Part shown: positions 11,505-21,726 of the stretch, one piece after another
How the letters are laid out: each line of letters opens with the position of its first letter
Numbering within the stretch: the first letter of the stretch is position 1
NCBI RefSeq assembly: GCF_002163715.1
Contig: NZ_CP015698.1
Coordinates: forward strand, 1-64,000
DNA: 64,000 nt
Reading direction: 5' to 3'
From: Curvibacter sp. AEP1-3
GTDB lineage: Bacteria; Pseudomonadota; Gammaproteobacteria; Burkholderiales; Burkholderiaceae_C
Made by a program: the position numbers and the translations under genes
Notes under the pieces: model-generated
The model's input: only the letters and a program-made list of their open reading frames with translations
What the model was told of the DNA's origin: nothing
Databases searched by the model: none

Positions 11505-11586
11505 AGTAGCGACCTTCGTAGAAATGAAGGCCAGATTGTAGGCACCTCAATATCGCCCGCGCATGCATGCCGGGTAATGCAGATGC

Positions 11587-12228
11587 TTAGTTGGTGCTGG
11601 ACGGCTTGGCCGCAGGTGCCAACGGCAGCAGCGTGTTGCGGTCCACGGGCTGTTGGGCAGCCAGTTTTTCTCTTTGGGTGTCCGGCGAATTGCGCGTCAG
11701 AGGAACTGGCGTCAGCTTTTGAGGGGAAGGGGCTTTGGCCGCAATGGCTGCACCGGCGGGCTTCGCGGCTGCCTTTTTGGCCAATGCCTCTTTCTCTTCA
11801 GGGCTCAACGCTTGGTAAGCCTCCCAGTTGGCGGCTCGCTCTGCAGCGGGCGTTTTTTTGGTTTCCGCAAAGTTCAGGCGCGCTTGCTGACGCTCTTTAG
11901 GCTTGAGGGCCGCCCATTCGCCCATGCGGCTGTGCAGCTTTTCCTTATCGCCAGCAGACATATTGCCGAAATTCTGCGACAAGGCAATCCACTTGCGCTG
12001 ATGTCCGTCTGTGAGTGTCTCCCAAGACGTCTGAAGCGGTGCAAGTGCCGTCTTTTGTGCACTCGTGAGGCTCGCCCACGTGATTGCAGGGGCTGCCGCG
12101 CCCGCTTGAGCGACTGGCGCGGGCGCATTTTGGGCCCATGACATTTCAGGCGCACCAAGCATCGACGTCGCGCAAATTGCGGTCAACGCTGCGTTCTTGG
12201 CGGTGGCGTGAAAGGGTAGGCGTTGCAT
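11587..12228 (-). CDS. DUF3106 domain protein, exported
   Basis: A 213-residue protein with an N-terminal signal sequence (hydrophobic TAICATSMLGAPEMSWA, probable cleavage near residue 32). The DUF3106 region (about 50-140) is rich in charged helices with spaced Trp residues (ITWASLTSAQK, RKWIALSQNF, GEWAALKPKERQQAR, ANWEAYQALSPEEKEAL), a pattern of repeated short helical units. A Pro/Ala-rich tail follows. Function is unknown. It sits 36 bases downstream of the DUF3619 gene and the ECF sigma factor, so it may belong to the envelope response controlled by that sigma factor. Confidence 0.8.
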   Translation of the reverse strand: MQRLPFHATAKNAALTAICATSMLGAPEMSWAQNAPAPVAQAGAAAPAITWASLTSAQKTALAPLQTSWETLTDGHQRKWIALSQNFGNMSAGDKEKLHSRMGEWAALKPKERQQARLNFAETKKTPAAERAANWEAYQALSPEEKEALAKKAAAKPAGAAIAAKAPSPQKLTPVPLTRNSPDTQREKLAAQQPVDRNTLLPLAPAAKPSSTN

Positions 12229-12264
12229 GGCTATCAGAAAAAAAGAATGTAAGGGCAGTCGCGT

Positions 12265-12702
12265 TTACTTTTCCTGGTTGTTACGTAAAAACTGTGCAAA
12301 TCCTGGATCGGTGTAAGCCGCAGGGGGCAGCGCATCGGTCAGCAATTCGGTATCCACGTCTGCAATTTCTTGGGCGGTCCAATCATCTTGCGCTATCCCG
12401 ATCACGACCATACCAGTGATCAGCGCCAACAATGGCAACCAAGAACCTAATTGCGTCATCAAATTCCGGAAGCCGGAACGCATTCCCATGGTCGCCTGAC
12501 CGGCTTGTGCGATCACGACGTTGTCAGAAGCTGCCTCTGCGACCAACTTGCGCTTGGCTAAAGCTTGCATGCGGGCCACCTTCAGCCGCTCCGAGATGTC
12601 ATGGGGTAAGGCGTTGGCGCCCTCGTTCAGGCGTGAGGTGATCGCGCGTGCAACAGTTTCTTGTAGTTCGGCACCGGAACGGTGCGATTTTCTTGTTGTC
12701 AT
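12265..12702 (-). CDS. DUF3619 protein, single-pass, candidate anti-sigma factor
   Basis: A 145-residue protein with a cytoplasmic helical N-terminus (about 1-80), one membrane helix (about 86-104, LGSWLPLLALITGMVVIGIA) and a short acidic periplasmic tail. Its start codon overlaps the stop of the sigma factor gene (ATGA, 12699-12702), so the two are translationally coupled. That arrangement and topology resemble sigma/anti-sigma pairs, but the family has no characterised function known to me and the N-terminus lacks the zinc-binding HxxxCxxC motif of ZAS anti-sigma domains. The anti-sigma role is inference. Confidence 0.8.
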   Translation of the reverse strand: MTTRKSHRSGAELQETVARAITSRLNEGANALPHDISERLKVARMQALAKRKLVAEAASDNVVIAQAGQATMGMRSGFRNLMTQLGSWLPLLALITGMVVIGIAQDDWTAQEIADVDTELLTDALPPAAYTDPGFAQFLRNNQEK

Positions 12703-13265
12703 AGCCGGATTCCCTTTCCTTTCAACGCATTTCCCAGGGCCTGCACCGCTCTGGAGCAGTGTGTCTTGACGCTGCCTTGTGAGCAACCCATTGCGGCAGC
12801 CGTTTCCGCAACATCCATATCCTCCCAATAACGCATGAGGAAGGCTTCCCGTTGACGTGGCGGCAACCGCAAAATTTCTTCTTCAATCGAAAGCAAGGTT
12901 TGTGCACGCTCGGTTTGCGTTTCCGCACTTTCTGATTGCTCTCCGCCTTGGTCTGTCACCAAGGACTCCAATAGATTGAAGTCTTCGTCCTCAGTTCCCG
13001 ACTCGAAATCACTCAATGTTGAGAACAGAGCGCTGTAAGTTTTTTGCCGGCGAAACCAGTCCAAGGTGCTGTTGGACAAAATCCGCTGAAATAGCATTGG
13101 GAGCTCTTCAACCGGCTTGTGGCCGTAGTGTTCGGCCAATTTCATCATGCTGTCCTGAACGATATCCAAAGCGGATTCATCGTTGCGGACATGGTATGCC
13201 GCCCGTTTGAAGGCCCGTCTTTCGACACTTTTCAGGAAATCAGAGAGTTCTTTTTCGGTTGCCAA
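12699..13265 (-). CDS. ECF-type RNA polymerase sigma factor
   Basis: A 188-residue sigma-70 family protein of the extracytoplasmic-function type. Region 2 includes ALDIVQDSMMKLAEHY and the DWFRRQKT segment; an acidic linker (SGTEDEDFN) follows; region 4 is LPPRQREAFLMRYWEDMDVAETAAAMG followed by SQGSVKTH, the -35 recognition helix. It is the first gene of a minus-strand cluster with DUF3619, DUF3106, RDD and dgkA genes, and is divergent from ilvB over 290 bases. The target promoter is not evident from the sequence. Confidence 0.93.
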   Translation of the reverse strand: MATEKELSDFLKSVERRAFKRAAYHVRNDESALDIVQDSMMKLAEHYGHKPVEELPMLFQRILSNSTLDWFRRQKTYSALFSTLSDFESGTEDEDFNLLESLVTDQGGEQSESAETQTERAQTLLSIEEEILRLPPRQREAFLMRYWEDMDVAETAAAMGCSQGSVKTHCSRAVQALGNALKGKGIRL

Positions 13266-13555
13266 GTGACTGGACCATTGAAGGCATAAACAAAAGTCTG
13301 ACAGACTGTCTCAACGCAATTTCTGGCGGAGAAGCCCGTGATTATTGCATTCCGGCAAGGACTGCAAACCGTCGTTCGAAAGGGCGTGTCTAAACAAATG
13401 CCATAATACCGGTGCAATTAAAAGGCAAACGGGTCCTGGTCCGGCGCAACATTCAATGCGCCCATGGCTTTGACCTTAAGTCCCGACGCGACTCCACAAG
13501 TGTTTGCGAAGGGGCACCCAAGGTTTTTCGTCAGAGAAATTCACAAAGGTTCATC

Positions 13556-15334
13556 ATGGAAATTTCTAAAGCCGAAATCGCTTCGGCCGCATCTGCATCC
13601 AAATCCGCCGCCGTTCCCGAATTGAGGGGCGCGGAAGTCCTTGTCAAAGCGCTACAAGCCGAAAACGTCAAATACATCTGGGGTTACCCCGGAGGTGCAG
13701 TTCTGCACATTTACGACGCTTTCTACAAGCAAGACACAATCCAACACGTTCTGGTACGCCACGAGCAAGCAGCCGTGCATGCTGCCGACGGCTACGCACG
13801 CGCCACCGGTGATGTCGGCGTGGCGTTAGTGACATCCGGGCCGGGCCTGACCAATGCCGTGACCGGCATTGCCACTGCTTACATGGATAGCATTCCCATG
13901 GTGATTATTTCCGGTCAGGTGCCTACGCACGCGATCGGACTGGATGCTTTCCAAGAGTGCGACACCGTTGGTATCACACGCCCCATCGTGAAGCACAACT
14001 TCCTCGTGAAGGACGCCAAGGACATGGCGGAAGTCATGAAGAAGGCGTTCCATATCGCTCGCAGTGGCCGTCCCGGCCCTGTGGTGGTCGATATCCCCAA
14101 GGACGTGTCATTCAAGAAGGTGCCTTATCACGGCTACCCTGAGAGCGTGGAAATGCGTTCTTACAACCCGGTGCGCAAGGGCCACGGCGGACAAATCCGC
14201 AAGGCCTTGCAGCTGTTGTTGACGGCCAAACGTCCCTACATCTACACCGGTGGCGGCGTGTTGCTGAGCAACGCTTCCAACGAACTCCGCACTCTGGTGG
14301 ACATGTTGGGCTACCCTTGCACCAATACCTTGATGGGTCTTGGTGCGTACCCTGCGAGTGACCGCAAGTTCCTCGGCATGCTGGGCATGCACGGTACCGT
14401 CGAAGCCAACAACGCCATGCAGAACTGCGATGTACTCTTGGCGGTTGGTGCCCGTTTTGATGACCGCGTGATCGGCAACCCCAAGCACTTCGCCCAGAAT
14501 GAGCGCAAGATCATTCATATTGACATTGACCCATCCAGTATCTCCAAGCGGGTGAAAGTCGATATTCCAATCGTCGGTGACGTCAAAGACGTACTCAACG
14601 AAATGATCGCGATGATCCGTGAGGGTTCGACCAAGCCTGACGCGAATGCATTGGGCGCGTGGTGGGACACGATTGAAGGCTGGCGCAAGCGTGATTGCAT
14701 GAAATACAACCCCGGCAACGGCGATGTGATCAAGCCGCAATATGTCGTGGAAACTCTTTGGAATATGACCAAAGACGCCGACACTTACATCACGTCCGAT
14801 GTGGGGCAACACCAGATGTGGGCTGCGCAGTACTACAAGTTTGACGAGCCCCGTCGCTGGATCAACTCCGGTGGTCTGGGAACCATGGGCGTGGGCATTC
14901 CCTATGCCATGGGCATCAAGCTGGCCAAGCCTCAAAGCGAGGTGTTCTGCATTACCGGCGAAGGCTCGGTACAAATGAACATCCAGGAGCTTTCCACCTG
15001 CCTGCAGTACAACACGCCTATCAAGATCTGCTCCTTGAATAACCGTTACCTCGGGATGGTGCGTCAGTGGCAGGAAGTGGAATATGAAGGTCGCTACAGC
15101 CACAGCTACATGGATGCATTGCCGAACTTTGTGAAGTTGGCAGAAGCCTATGGTCACGTCGGTATGTTGATTGAGCGCCCCCAGGATGTGGAACCCGCAT
15201 TGCGCGAGGCCCGCAAACTCAAGGACCGCACAGTGTTCATGGACTTCCGCACAGATCCCACTGAAAACGTGTTCCCCATGGTCCAAGCCGGCAAGGGCAT
15301 CACAGAGATGCTGCTCGGGTCGGAGGATCTCTAA
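13556..15334 (+). CDS. ilvB: Acetolactate synthase, large subunit
   Basis: Thiamine-diphosphate and FAD-dependent enzyme that makes 2-acetolactate or 2-aceto-2-hydroxybutyrate, the first common step to valine, leucine and isoleucine. The 592-residue protein shows the N-terminal ThDP module (WGYPGGAVLHIYDAF, catalytic Glu in VRHEQAAVHAADGYAR), the central FAD-binding domain and the C-terminal ThDP/Mg motif ITGEGSVQMNIQEL followed by NNRYLGMVRQWQ. The reading frame is open further upstream, but the ATG at 13556 has AAAGG before it and gives the normal length. ilvH and ilvC follow. Confidence 0.97.
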   Translation: MEISKAEIASAASASKSAAVPELRGAEVLVKALQAENVKYIWGYPGGAVLHIYDAFYKQDTIQHVLVRHEQAAVHAADGYARATGDVGVALVTSGPGLTNAVTGIATAYMDSIPMVIISGQVPTHAIGLDAFQECDTVGITRPIVKHNFLVKDAKDMAEVMKKAFHIARSGRPGPVVVDIPKDVSFKKVPYHGYPESVEMRSYNPVRKGHGGQIRKALQLLLTAKRPYIYTGGGVLLSNASNELRTLVDMLGYPCTNTLMGLGAYPASDRKFLGMLGMHGTVEANNAMQNCDVLLAVGARFDDRVIGNPKHFAQNERKIIHIDIDPSSISKRVKVDIPIVGDVKDVLNEMIAMIREGSTKPDANALGAWWDTIEGWRKRDCMKYNPGNGDVIKPQYVVETLWNMTKDADTYITSDVGQHQMWAAQYYKFDEPRRWINSGGLGTMGVGIPYAMGIKLAKPQSEVFCITGEGSVQMNIQELSTCLQYNTPIKICSLNNRYLGMVRQWQEVEYEGRYSHSYMDALPNFVKLAEAYGHVGMLIERPQDVEPALREARKLKDRTVFMDFRTDPTENVFPMVQAGKGITEMLLGSEDL

Positions 15335-15358
15335 ACAGATTTACGTCAATTAGTGCTC

Positions 15359-15401
15359 TAGCGCACATCCAGTGTGCGCGAGCTGCTATCATTTTTGAAG
15401 A
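15359..15401 (+). repeat. 43-nt dispersed repeat, copy 4 (ilvB-ilvH spacer)
   Basis: TAGCGC, an 11-base spacer, then GCGCGAGCTGCTATCA. In this copy the 5' half forms a perfect GCGCACA/TGTGCGC hairpin (15361-15379). It lies between ilvB and ilvH, so it is transcribed in the operon mRNA. Confidence 0.7.
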
Positions 15402-15470
15402 ATCTATTGTCTGCCAAGCTGTGCGGTTACCGCCGCACGGGGAGGGCAGCGAAAAGAGGAATCGGTTTTT

Positions 15471-15962
15471 ATGAAACACATCATTGCAGTTTTGCTGGAA
15501 AACGAACCCGGCGCCTTGTCCCGTGTTGTGGGCTTGTTTTCGGCCCGCGGATATAACATTGAATCGTTGACTGTGGCTCCCACAGAGGACCCGAGCTTGT
15601 CGCGCATGACCATTCAGACCACCGGCTCTGATGACGTGATCGAACAAATTACCAAGCACCTGAACCGCCTGATTGAGGTGGTGAAGGTGGTGGATCTCAC
15701 AGAAGGTGCCTACATCGAGCGTGAGCTCATGATGGTAAAGGTTCGTGCGGTGGGCAAGGAGCGCGAAGAGATGAAGCGCATGGCCGACATCTTCCGTGGC
15801 CGCATCATCGATGTGACTGAAAAGAGTTACACCATCGAACTCACAGGCGATCAATCCAAGAACGATGCGTTCCTTGAAGCCATCGAGCGCACCGCCATTC
15901 TGGAAACGGTGCGAACCGGCTCCAGTGGCATCGGTCGCGGTGAGCGCATTCTGCGGGTTTGA
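15471..15962 (+). CDS. ilvH: Acetolactate synthase, small regulatory subunit
   Basis: The regulatory partner of IlvB that gives full activity and valine feedback inhibition. The 163-residue product starts with the ACT domain typical of the family (HIIAVLLENEPGALSRVVGLF, then GYNIESLTVAPTED), followed by a C-terminal domain ending GRGERILRV. It lies 136 bases after ilvB, with a repeat copy in between, and 135 bases before ilvC. The spacer to ilvC holds a CCTGTGTGT/ACACACAGG hairpin (15973-16005) without a T run. Confidence 0.96.
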   Translation: MKHIIAVLLENEPGALSRVVGLFSARGYNIESLTVAPTEDPSLSRMTIQTTGSDDVIEQITKHLNRLIEVVKVVDLTEGAYIERELMMVKVRAVGKEREEMKRMADIFRGRIIDVTEKSYTIELTGDQSKNDAFLEAIERTAILETVRTGSSGIGRGERILRV

Positions 15963-16046
15963 TGAAGTTTTTCCTGTGTGTGCTTCGGCTGGCTCAACAC
16001 ACAGGGATTGTTTGGCGACAGTGTTTACCGTTCGCCCCGAGCTTAG

Positions 16047-17114
<1,068 letters not shown>

Positions 17115-17131
17115 GCAGTTGCAGGCACACC

Positions 17132-17155
17132 AAAAGGCCACTTCGGTGGCCTTTT
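17132..17155 (+). terminator. Rho-independent terminator of the ilvBHC operon
   Basis: Stem AAAAGGCCAC/GTGGCCTTTT closed by a TTCG tetraloop, 17 bases after the ilvC stop. It separates the branched-chain genes from pssA. Confidence 0.85.
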
Positions 17156-17276
17156 GTGTTGATGGGTGTTCTTCAGGAGGGCTTCATTGCACTGCTTTAC
17201 ACTGCACCCCAATCGTGCCGGCACGGAGTGCTCCAATCTGGATCGCTTGGTCGTGTGTGGCTGGCAAGGAGAATTT

Positions 17277-18110
17277 ATGCATGATGGTTCTGAATCAAAA
17301 GTTGCAAGCGCTGACGCTGTGGTCATTGTGAAGCGACGCAAGGGCATTTATGTTTTGCCCAATCTGTTCACCCTGGCAGCTCTGTTTGGCGGGTTTTATG
17401 GCATCGTGATGGCGATGAATGGCCGATACGATCTGGCCTGTGTCGGCATCTTTTTGGCCATGGTCCTGGATAGTCTCGATGGCCGCGTAGCGCGCATGAC
17501 CAATACCCAAAGTGCCTTCGGTGAGCAGATGGATTCTCTTTCCGACATGGTGTCGTTTGGTGCGGCTCCTGCGTTGATTTCGTATATCTGGGCTCTCAAG
17601 GAGCTGGGACGTTGGGGTTGGATCGCTGCCTTTGTCTACTGCGCCTGCGCTGCGCTTCGACTTGCCCGATTCAATGTGAATACCGCCGTTGTGGACAAGC
17701 GCTATTTCCAAGGCTTGCCTTCACCTGCAGCAGCAGCGTTGGTCATTGGCTTTATCTGGCTGATGACCGAGTTGGGCTTCAAGGGAACAGAGTCGGTCTG
17801 GGGCATTTCTATCGCTTGGGTCACCTTCTCTTTTGCTTTGTATGCCGGCCTGACCATGGTGACCAACGTGCCTTTCTACAGCTTCAAAGATGTCAGCATG
17901 AAGAAGAGCGTGCCATTCGCCGTGATCGTTCTGATTGCTTTGGGAATCGCGGTTATCAACATTGATCCGCCCACCGTCATTTTTGGAGTTTTTGTGGTCT
18001 ATGGTCTGAGCGGCTATGTGATCTATGCCGTCAGAAAAGCTCGCGGCGTGCAGACAAGCGTGATCAGCACCTCTACCGACGAGCCGGACGAACGCGGCTT
18101 GCACATGTAA
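17277..18110 (+). CDS. pssA: CDP-diacylglycerol-serine O-phosphatidyltransferase
   Basis: Membrane enzyme making phosphatidylserine, the precursor of phosphatidylethanolamine. The 277-residue product has the CDP-alcohol phosphotransferase signature, DG-x2-AR-x8-G-x3-D-x3-D, in DSLDGRVARMTNTQS followed by AFGEQMDSLSD, and about seven predicted membrane helices. The start at 17277 is set by AAGGAG 5 bases upstream. It lies between ilvC and leuA, a familiar betaproteobacterial order in which psd (phosphatidylserine decarboxylase) often sits beside pssA; psd is not present here. Confidence 0.95.
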   Translation: MHDGSESKVASADAVVIVKRRKGIYVLPNLFTLAALFGGFYGIVMAMNGRYDLACVGIFLAMVLDSLDGRVARMTNTQSAFGEQMDSLSDMVSFGAAPALISYIWALKELGRWGWIAAFVYCACAALRLARFNVNTAVVDKRYFQGLPSPAAAALVIGFIWLMTELGFKGTESVWGISIAWVTFSFALYAGLTMVTNVPFYSFKDVSMKKSVPFAVIVLIALGIAVINIDPPTVIFGVFVVYGLSGYVIYAVRKARGVQTSVISTSTDEPDERGLHM

Positions 18111-18131
18111 ATCAGTATTGGAGAAGAATCG

Positions 18132-19670
18132 ATGACAGACAAGTTGATCATTTTCGACACCACCTTGCGTGACGGTGAGCAGTCGCCCGGTGCATCCATG
18201 ACGCGCGACGAAAAGTTGCGTATTGCGCGCCAGTTGGAGCGCTTGCGGGTGGATGTGATTGAGGCTGGTTTCGCAGCTAGCTCAAACGGCGATTTTGAGG
18301 CTGTTCAACTGATCGCCAACTCCATAAAGGATTCGACGGTGTGTTCGCTGTCGCGCGCCAATGACCGTGACATCGCCCGTGCAGCCGAGGCCCTCAAGGG
18401 CGCCAATAGCGCACGTATTCACACTTTCATTGCAACTTCAGCCTTGCACATGGAAAAGAAGCTGCGTATGACACCCGAGCAGGTGCTCGAGCAGGCCAAG
18501 CAGTCCGTAAGGTTTGCGCGCAATTTGGTAGCAGATATCGAGTTCAGCCCCGAAGATGGCTACCGCAGTGACCCTGATTTTTTGTGCCGTGTTCTGGAAG
18601 CCGTGATTGCTGAAGGGGCGAGCACCATCAATGTGCCGGATACCGTGGGTTATGCCGTGCCAGAGCTGTACGGCAACTTCATCAAGAATTTGCGGGAACG
18701 CATACCTAACTCGGACAAAGCGATCTGGTCGGTGCACTGCCATAACGACCTTGGCATGGCTGTCGCCAACTCGTTGGCAGGCGTCAAGATCGGTGGTGCA
18801 CGCCAGGTCGAATGCACCGTCAATGGTTTGGGCGAACGGGCCGGCAATTGCAGCTTGGAAGAAATCGTCATGGCGGTCAAAACCCGCAAGGACTATTTTG
18901 GTCTGGAGCTGGGTATCGATGCCAAGCACATCCTGGCTGCAAGTCGTATGGTCAGCCAGACGACCGGGTTCGTGGTGCAACCGAATAAGGCAGTCGTTGG
19001 AGCCAACGCATTTGCCCACGCTTCGGGCATTCACCAGGACGGCGTCCTCAAAGCGCGGGATACCTACGAAATCATGCGCGTTGAAGACGTGGGTTGGACC
19101 GCCAACAAGCTAGTGCTCGGAAAGCTCAGTGGTCGCAATGCGTTCAAACAGCGTTTGCAGGAGCTAGGTGTTCAGCTCGACAGCGAGTCGGAAATCAATG
19201 CCGCGTTTGCGCGATTCAAAGAGCTGGCTGACCGCAAGAGCGAGATTTTTGACGAAGATATTTTGGCACTTGTCGGCGACGAAAGCGTGTCCTTGGAGAG
19301 TGAGCAATATGGCTTCGTGTCCCTGTCCCAGCACAGTGAAACCGGCGAACGTCCCCGTGCGGCCATCGTCTTTACTGCTGGTGGCAAGGAAATGAAGGGC
19401 GAGTCCGATGGAAATGGTCCTGTGGATGCCTCTCTCAAAGCCATTGAGTCGCTCGTCAAGAGCGGTGCCGAGATGGTCCTGTACTCTGTGAATGCCATTA
19501 GTGGTTCAACTGAAAGCCAAGGCGAAGTGACGGTACGTTTGCAAAATAGTGGCCGGGTCGTAAATGGAGTCGGCGCTGATCCCGACATCGTGGTGGCTTC
19601 TGCGAAGGCTTATTTGAGTGCCCTGAACAAGCTTCAGAACAAGGCTGACAGGGTTGCTGCTCAAGGTTGA
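18132..19670 (+). CDS. leuA: 2-Isopropylmalate synthase
   Basis: First committed enzyme of leucine synthesis, condensing acetyl-CoA with 2-oxoisovalerate. The 512-residue product has the catalytic HMGL-like TIM barrel ([14 protein letters not shown] at the N-terminus, the metal-site [16 protein letters not shown], and [15 protein letters not shown]), and a C-terminal LeuA dimer domain that binds leucine (from about residue 370). A GGAG ribosome site precedes the ATG. It is 21 bases after pssA and may be co-transcribed with it. Its substrate comes from the Ilv enzymes encoded upstream. Confidence 0.97.
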   Translation: MTDKLIIFDTTLRDGEQSPGASMTRDEKLRIARQLERLRVDVIEAGFAASSNGDFEAVQLIANSIKDSTVCSLSRANDRDIARAAEALKGANSARIHTFIATSALHMEKKLRMTPEQVLEQAKQSVRFARNLVADIEFSPEDGYRSDPDFLCRVLEAVIAEGASTINVPDTVGYAVPELYGNFIKNLRERIPNSDKAIWSVHCHNDLGMAVANSLAGVKIGGARQVECTVNGLGERAGNCSLEEIVMAVKTRKDYFGLELGIDAKHILAASRMVSQTTGFVVQPNKAVVGANAFAHASGIHQDGVLKARDTYEIMRVEDVGWTANKLVLGKLSGRNAFKQRLQELGVQLDSESEINAAFARFKELADRKSEIFDEDILALVGDESVSLESEQYGFVSLSQHSETGERPRAAIVFTAGGKEMKGESDGNGPVDASLKAIESLVKSGAEMVLYSVNAISGSTESQGEVTVRLQNSGRVVNGVGADPDIVVASAKAYLSALNKLQNKADRVAAQG

Positions 19671-19758
19671 GTACAGTCTTTTGAAAAATAGTTGAGGTTT
19701 AGCCTGCAAGTAGTTGATCTATTTAGAGTTTTTTGATTAAACTGCCGGCAAACATCAT

Positions 19759-19794
19759 AAAAAGCGTTTGCATCCCGTGTGAAAACGCTTTTTT
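19759..19794 (+). terminator. Terminator-like hairpin between leuA and pbpG
   Basis: AAAAAGCGTTT pairs with AAAACGCTTTTT, with a T run at the end. It stops right at the ribosome site of the next gene (CAAAGG at 19795-19800), so any transcript reading through from leuA would carry the hairpin next to the pbpG start. Confidence 0.6.
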
Positions 19795-19807
19795 CAAAGG
19801 AATTACG

Positions 19808-20863
19808 TTGAAACGCATACTCATTCAACTGGGCGTCGCAGGCTTTTTGGTCTCGTCGCTGTTGCTTTCTCAGGATGCAGCTGCGACGACCAAGCAGAAA
19901 AAAGTGGTAGCGAAAGCCACAGCGACCAAGGTGCAGGCCAACGTCAAATCGACTCGCAATAAAAAGCAAATTGCCAAAAGTCCCAGGGCAGCCAAAGTAG
20001 TTGCAGTTGCTCCCAAGCCTTCCTATGGGCAACTCGCGGGATTGCACGGTAAGCAGGATGCATTGGACTTAAAGTCCAGTGTGGCTTTCGTAGTTGATCA
20101 GGACACCAAAGAGGTTCTGTTCAGCAAAAATGAAAACGCCGTGTTGCCCATCGCCTCCATCACCAAATTAATGACGGGTGTCGTAGTGAGCGAGGCACGA
20201 TTGTCGATGGACGAAACCATCGAAATCACACAGGCAGACGTAGATACTGAAAAAGGCAGTTCTTCACGTTTGCGTGTGGGCACCGAGTTGTCCCGTGGTG
20301 AGTTGCTGCACTTGGCGCTGATGGCGAGCGAAAACCGGGCTGCCCATGCTTTGGGTCGTACATTCCCCGGTGGACTGCAGCATTTCGTAGGCCTGATGAA
20401 TCAGAAAGCCCGTATCTTGGGTATGACCGATACCCAGTACGTAGAGCCCACAGGATTGAACAGCCGCAATCAGTCCAGCGCCAAGGACTTGGCTACTTTG
20501 GTCAACTACGCCTACAGCGATGCCACATTGCGTGAGTTGTCGACATCCACTGGATACCAGGTGGAAGTGGGGAACCGTACCCTCCAATACAACAATACCA
20601 ATCGCTTGGTGAAAAATCCGGCTTGGGAAATCGGCTTGCAGAAGACTGGATACATCACAGAAGCTGGACAATGTTTGGTGATGCAGGCCAAAATTGCGGG
20701 TCGCAAGCTGATCATGGTTTTCCTGGACTCTGCAGGCAAACTGACTCGTATTGCAGACGCTGAACGGGTTCGCAAGTGGGTCGAAACGGGGCATCCTGCC
20801 ACTGGCACCAAGTCTTCACCCTTGGCCTTACGCGGCTTCGACAGTCGCATCGCGACGAACTAA
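19808..20863 (+). CDS. pbpG: D-alanyl-D-alanine endopeptidase (PBP7/8 type), peptidase S11
   Basis: A periplasmic murein hydrolase/penicillin-binding protein. The three active-site motifs are present: SxxK in ASITKLM, SxN in ASENRAAHALG and KTG in LQKTGYI. An N-terminal signal sequence (ILIQLGVAGFLVSSLLLSQ) is followed by a Lys/Ala-rich stretch. I chose the TTG at 19808, which has AAAGGA 7 bases upstream and begins directly with a signal peptide (351 residues). The frame is also open from 19733, but that would put 25 non-signal residues ahead and would lie over the hairpin. A strong bidirectional terminator overlaps the stop. Confidence 0.92.
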   Translation: MKRILIQLGVAGFLVSSLLLSQDAAATTKQKKVVAKATATKVQANVKSTRNKKQIAKSPRAAKVVAVAPKPSYGQLAGLHGKQDALDLKSSVAFVVDQDTKEVLFSKNENAVLPIASITKLMTGVVVSEARLSMDETIEITQADVDTEKGSSSRLRVGTELSRGELLHLALMASENRAAHALGRTFPGGLQHFVGLMNQKARILGMTDTQYVEPTGLNSRNQSSAKDLATLVNYAYSDATLRELSTSTGYQVEVGNRTLQYNNTNRLVKNPAWEIGLQKTGYITEAGQCLVMQAKIAGRKLIMVFLDSAGKLTRIADAERVRKWVETGHPATGTKSSPLALRGFDSRIATN

Positions 20864-20893
20864 AAAAGGGCCTGTAAAGACAGGCCCTTTTTT
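20862..20893. terminator. Bidirectional terminator between pbpG and the IclR gene
   Basis: Stem AAAAAAGGGCCTGT/ACAGGCCCTTTTTT with an AAAG loop, between two convergent genes. Confidence 0.92.
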
Positions 20894-20901
20894 CTTGAGG
20901 G

Positions 20902-21687
20902 TCAGCGCAGATTCGGCCTGAAGCCTAACGTCTCGGAGATGTGACGGGCGGTTTCTTTCAGCTTGGGCAGCCAGTCGTCTTCCAATCGCCCGGAAGGCGC
21001 TGAAATCGACAGGCCTGCGACCAATTTGCCTTGGTCGTCGTAGATGCCTGCGGCCATACAACGGACACCCAATTCGAGTTCCTCATTGTCACTGGCTTGG
21101 CCATATTGCCGGACCTTTGCAAGCTCACGCTCTAATGAATCCAGTTCGGTAATGCTGTTTTTGGTGTGCCCTTGCAGGCCCGTCCTGCTGGCGTAGGAGC
21201 GGATGCGCAGCGGGTCGTCTGCTGCCAGAAACAGTTTGCCCACGGAGGTCAGGTGGAGTGGAGCTCTGCCACCGATAGCACGCACCACTTGCATGCCACT
21301 GCGCTCACTGTAGGCGCGTTCCACATAAATGATTTCGTCTCCTTGGCGCATGCTCAGATTGACGGGCTGCTGTGTCAGCTTGTGAAGCTCGCGCATAGGG
21401 CCTAGGGCAGCGTCCCGCACGTTGAGTCGGGCTTTCACCAAGTTACCCAATTCCAAAAGACGCATGCCCAAACGGTAGCTACCCGACTGAGGGCGATCCA
21501 CAAAACGACCGGACACCAAGTCGTTGAGGATGCGGTGGGCCGTTGAAGGATGAAGGCCGGCCCTCTCACTGATTTCCTTCAATGGAATCGCATCTTCACG
21601 GGATGCCAACACATCGATCAAGGTGAACATGCGTTCCAGAACCTGGACAGCCGGCGCGGATTGTGGGTCGTGTTCTTTTTTTGTCAT
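20902..21687 (-). CDS. IclR family transcriptional regulator
   Basis: A 261-residue regulator: an N-terminal winged helix-turn-helix (about residues 12-75; AIPLKEISERAGLHPSTAHR is the recognition region) and a C-terminal GAF-like IclR effector domain (from about 85 to 255; LHLTSVGKLFLA and CMAAGIYDDQGKLVAGLSIS are typical). The effector is unknown. Downstream is the convergent pbpG; the upstream neighbour bpt-aat is on the same strand but ends 39 bases before this start. No catabolic operon is adjacent, so its target must be elsewhere or in trans. Confidence 0.92.
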   Translation of the reverse strand: MTKKEHDPQSAPAVQVLERMFTLIDVLASREDAIPLKEISERAGLHPSTAHRILNDLVSGRFVDRPQSGSYRLGMRLLELGNLVKARLNVRDAALGPMRELHKLTQQPVNLSMRQGDEIIYVERAYSERSGMQVVRAIGGRAPLHLTSVGKLFLAADDPLRIRSYASRTGLQGHTKNSITELDSLERELAKVRQYGQASDNEELELGVRCMAAGIYDDQGKLVAGLSISAPSGRLEDDWLPKLKETARHISETLGFRPNLR

Positions 21688-21726
21688 GGTGGTGCTTTGC
21701 TGGATGTTAACCCGTCAAAGGATCAT

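Noticed and set aside
14108..15286. 392-residue open frame opposite ilvB
   Set aside because: Antisense shadow of the acetolactate synthase gene; no independent evidence.
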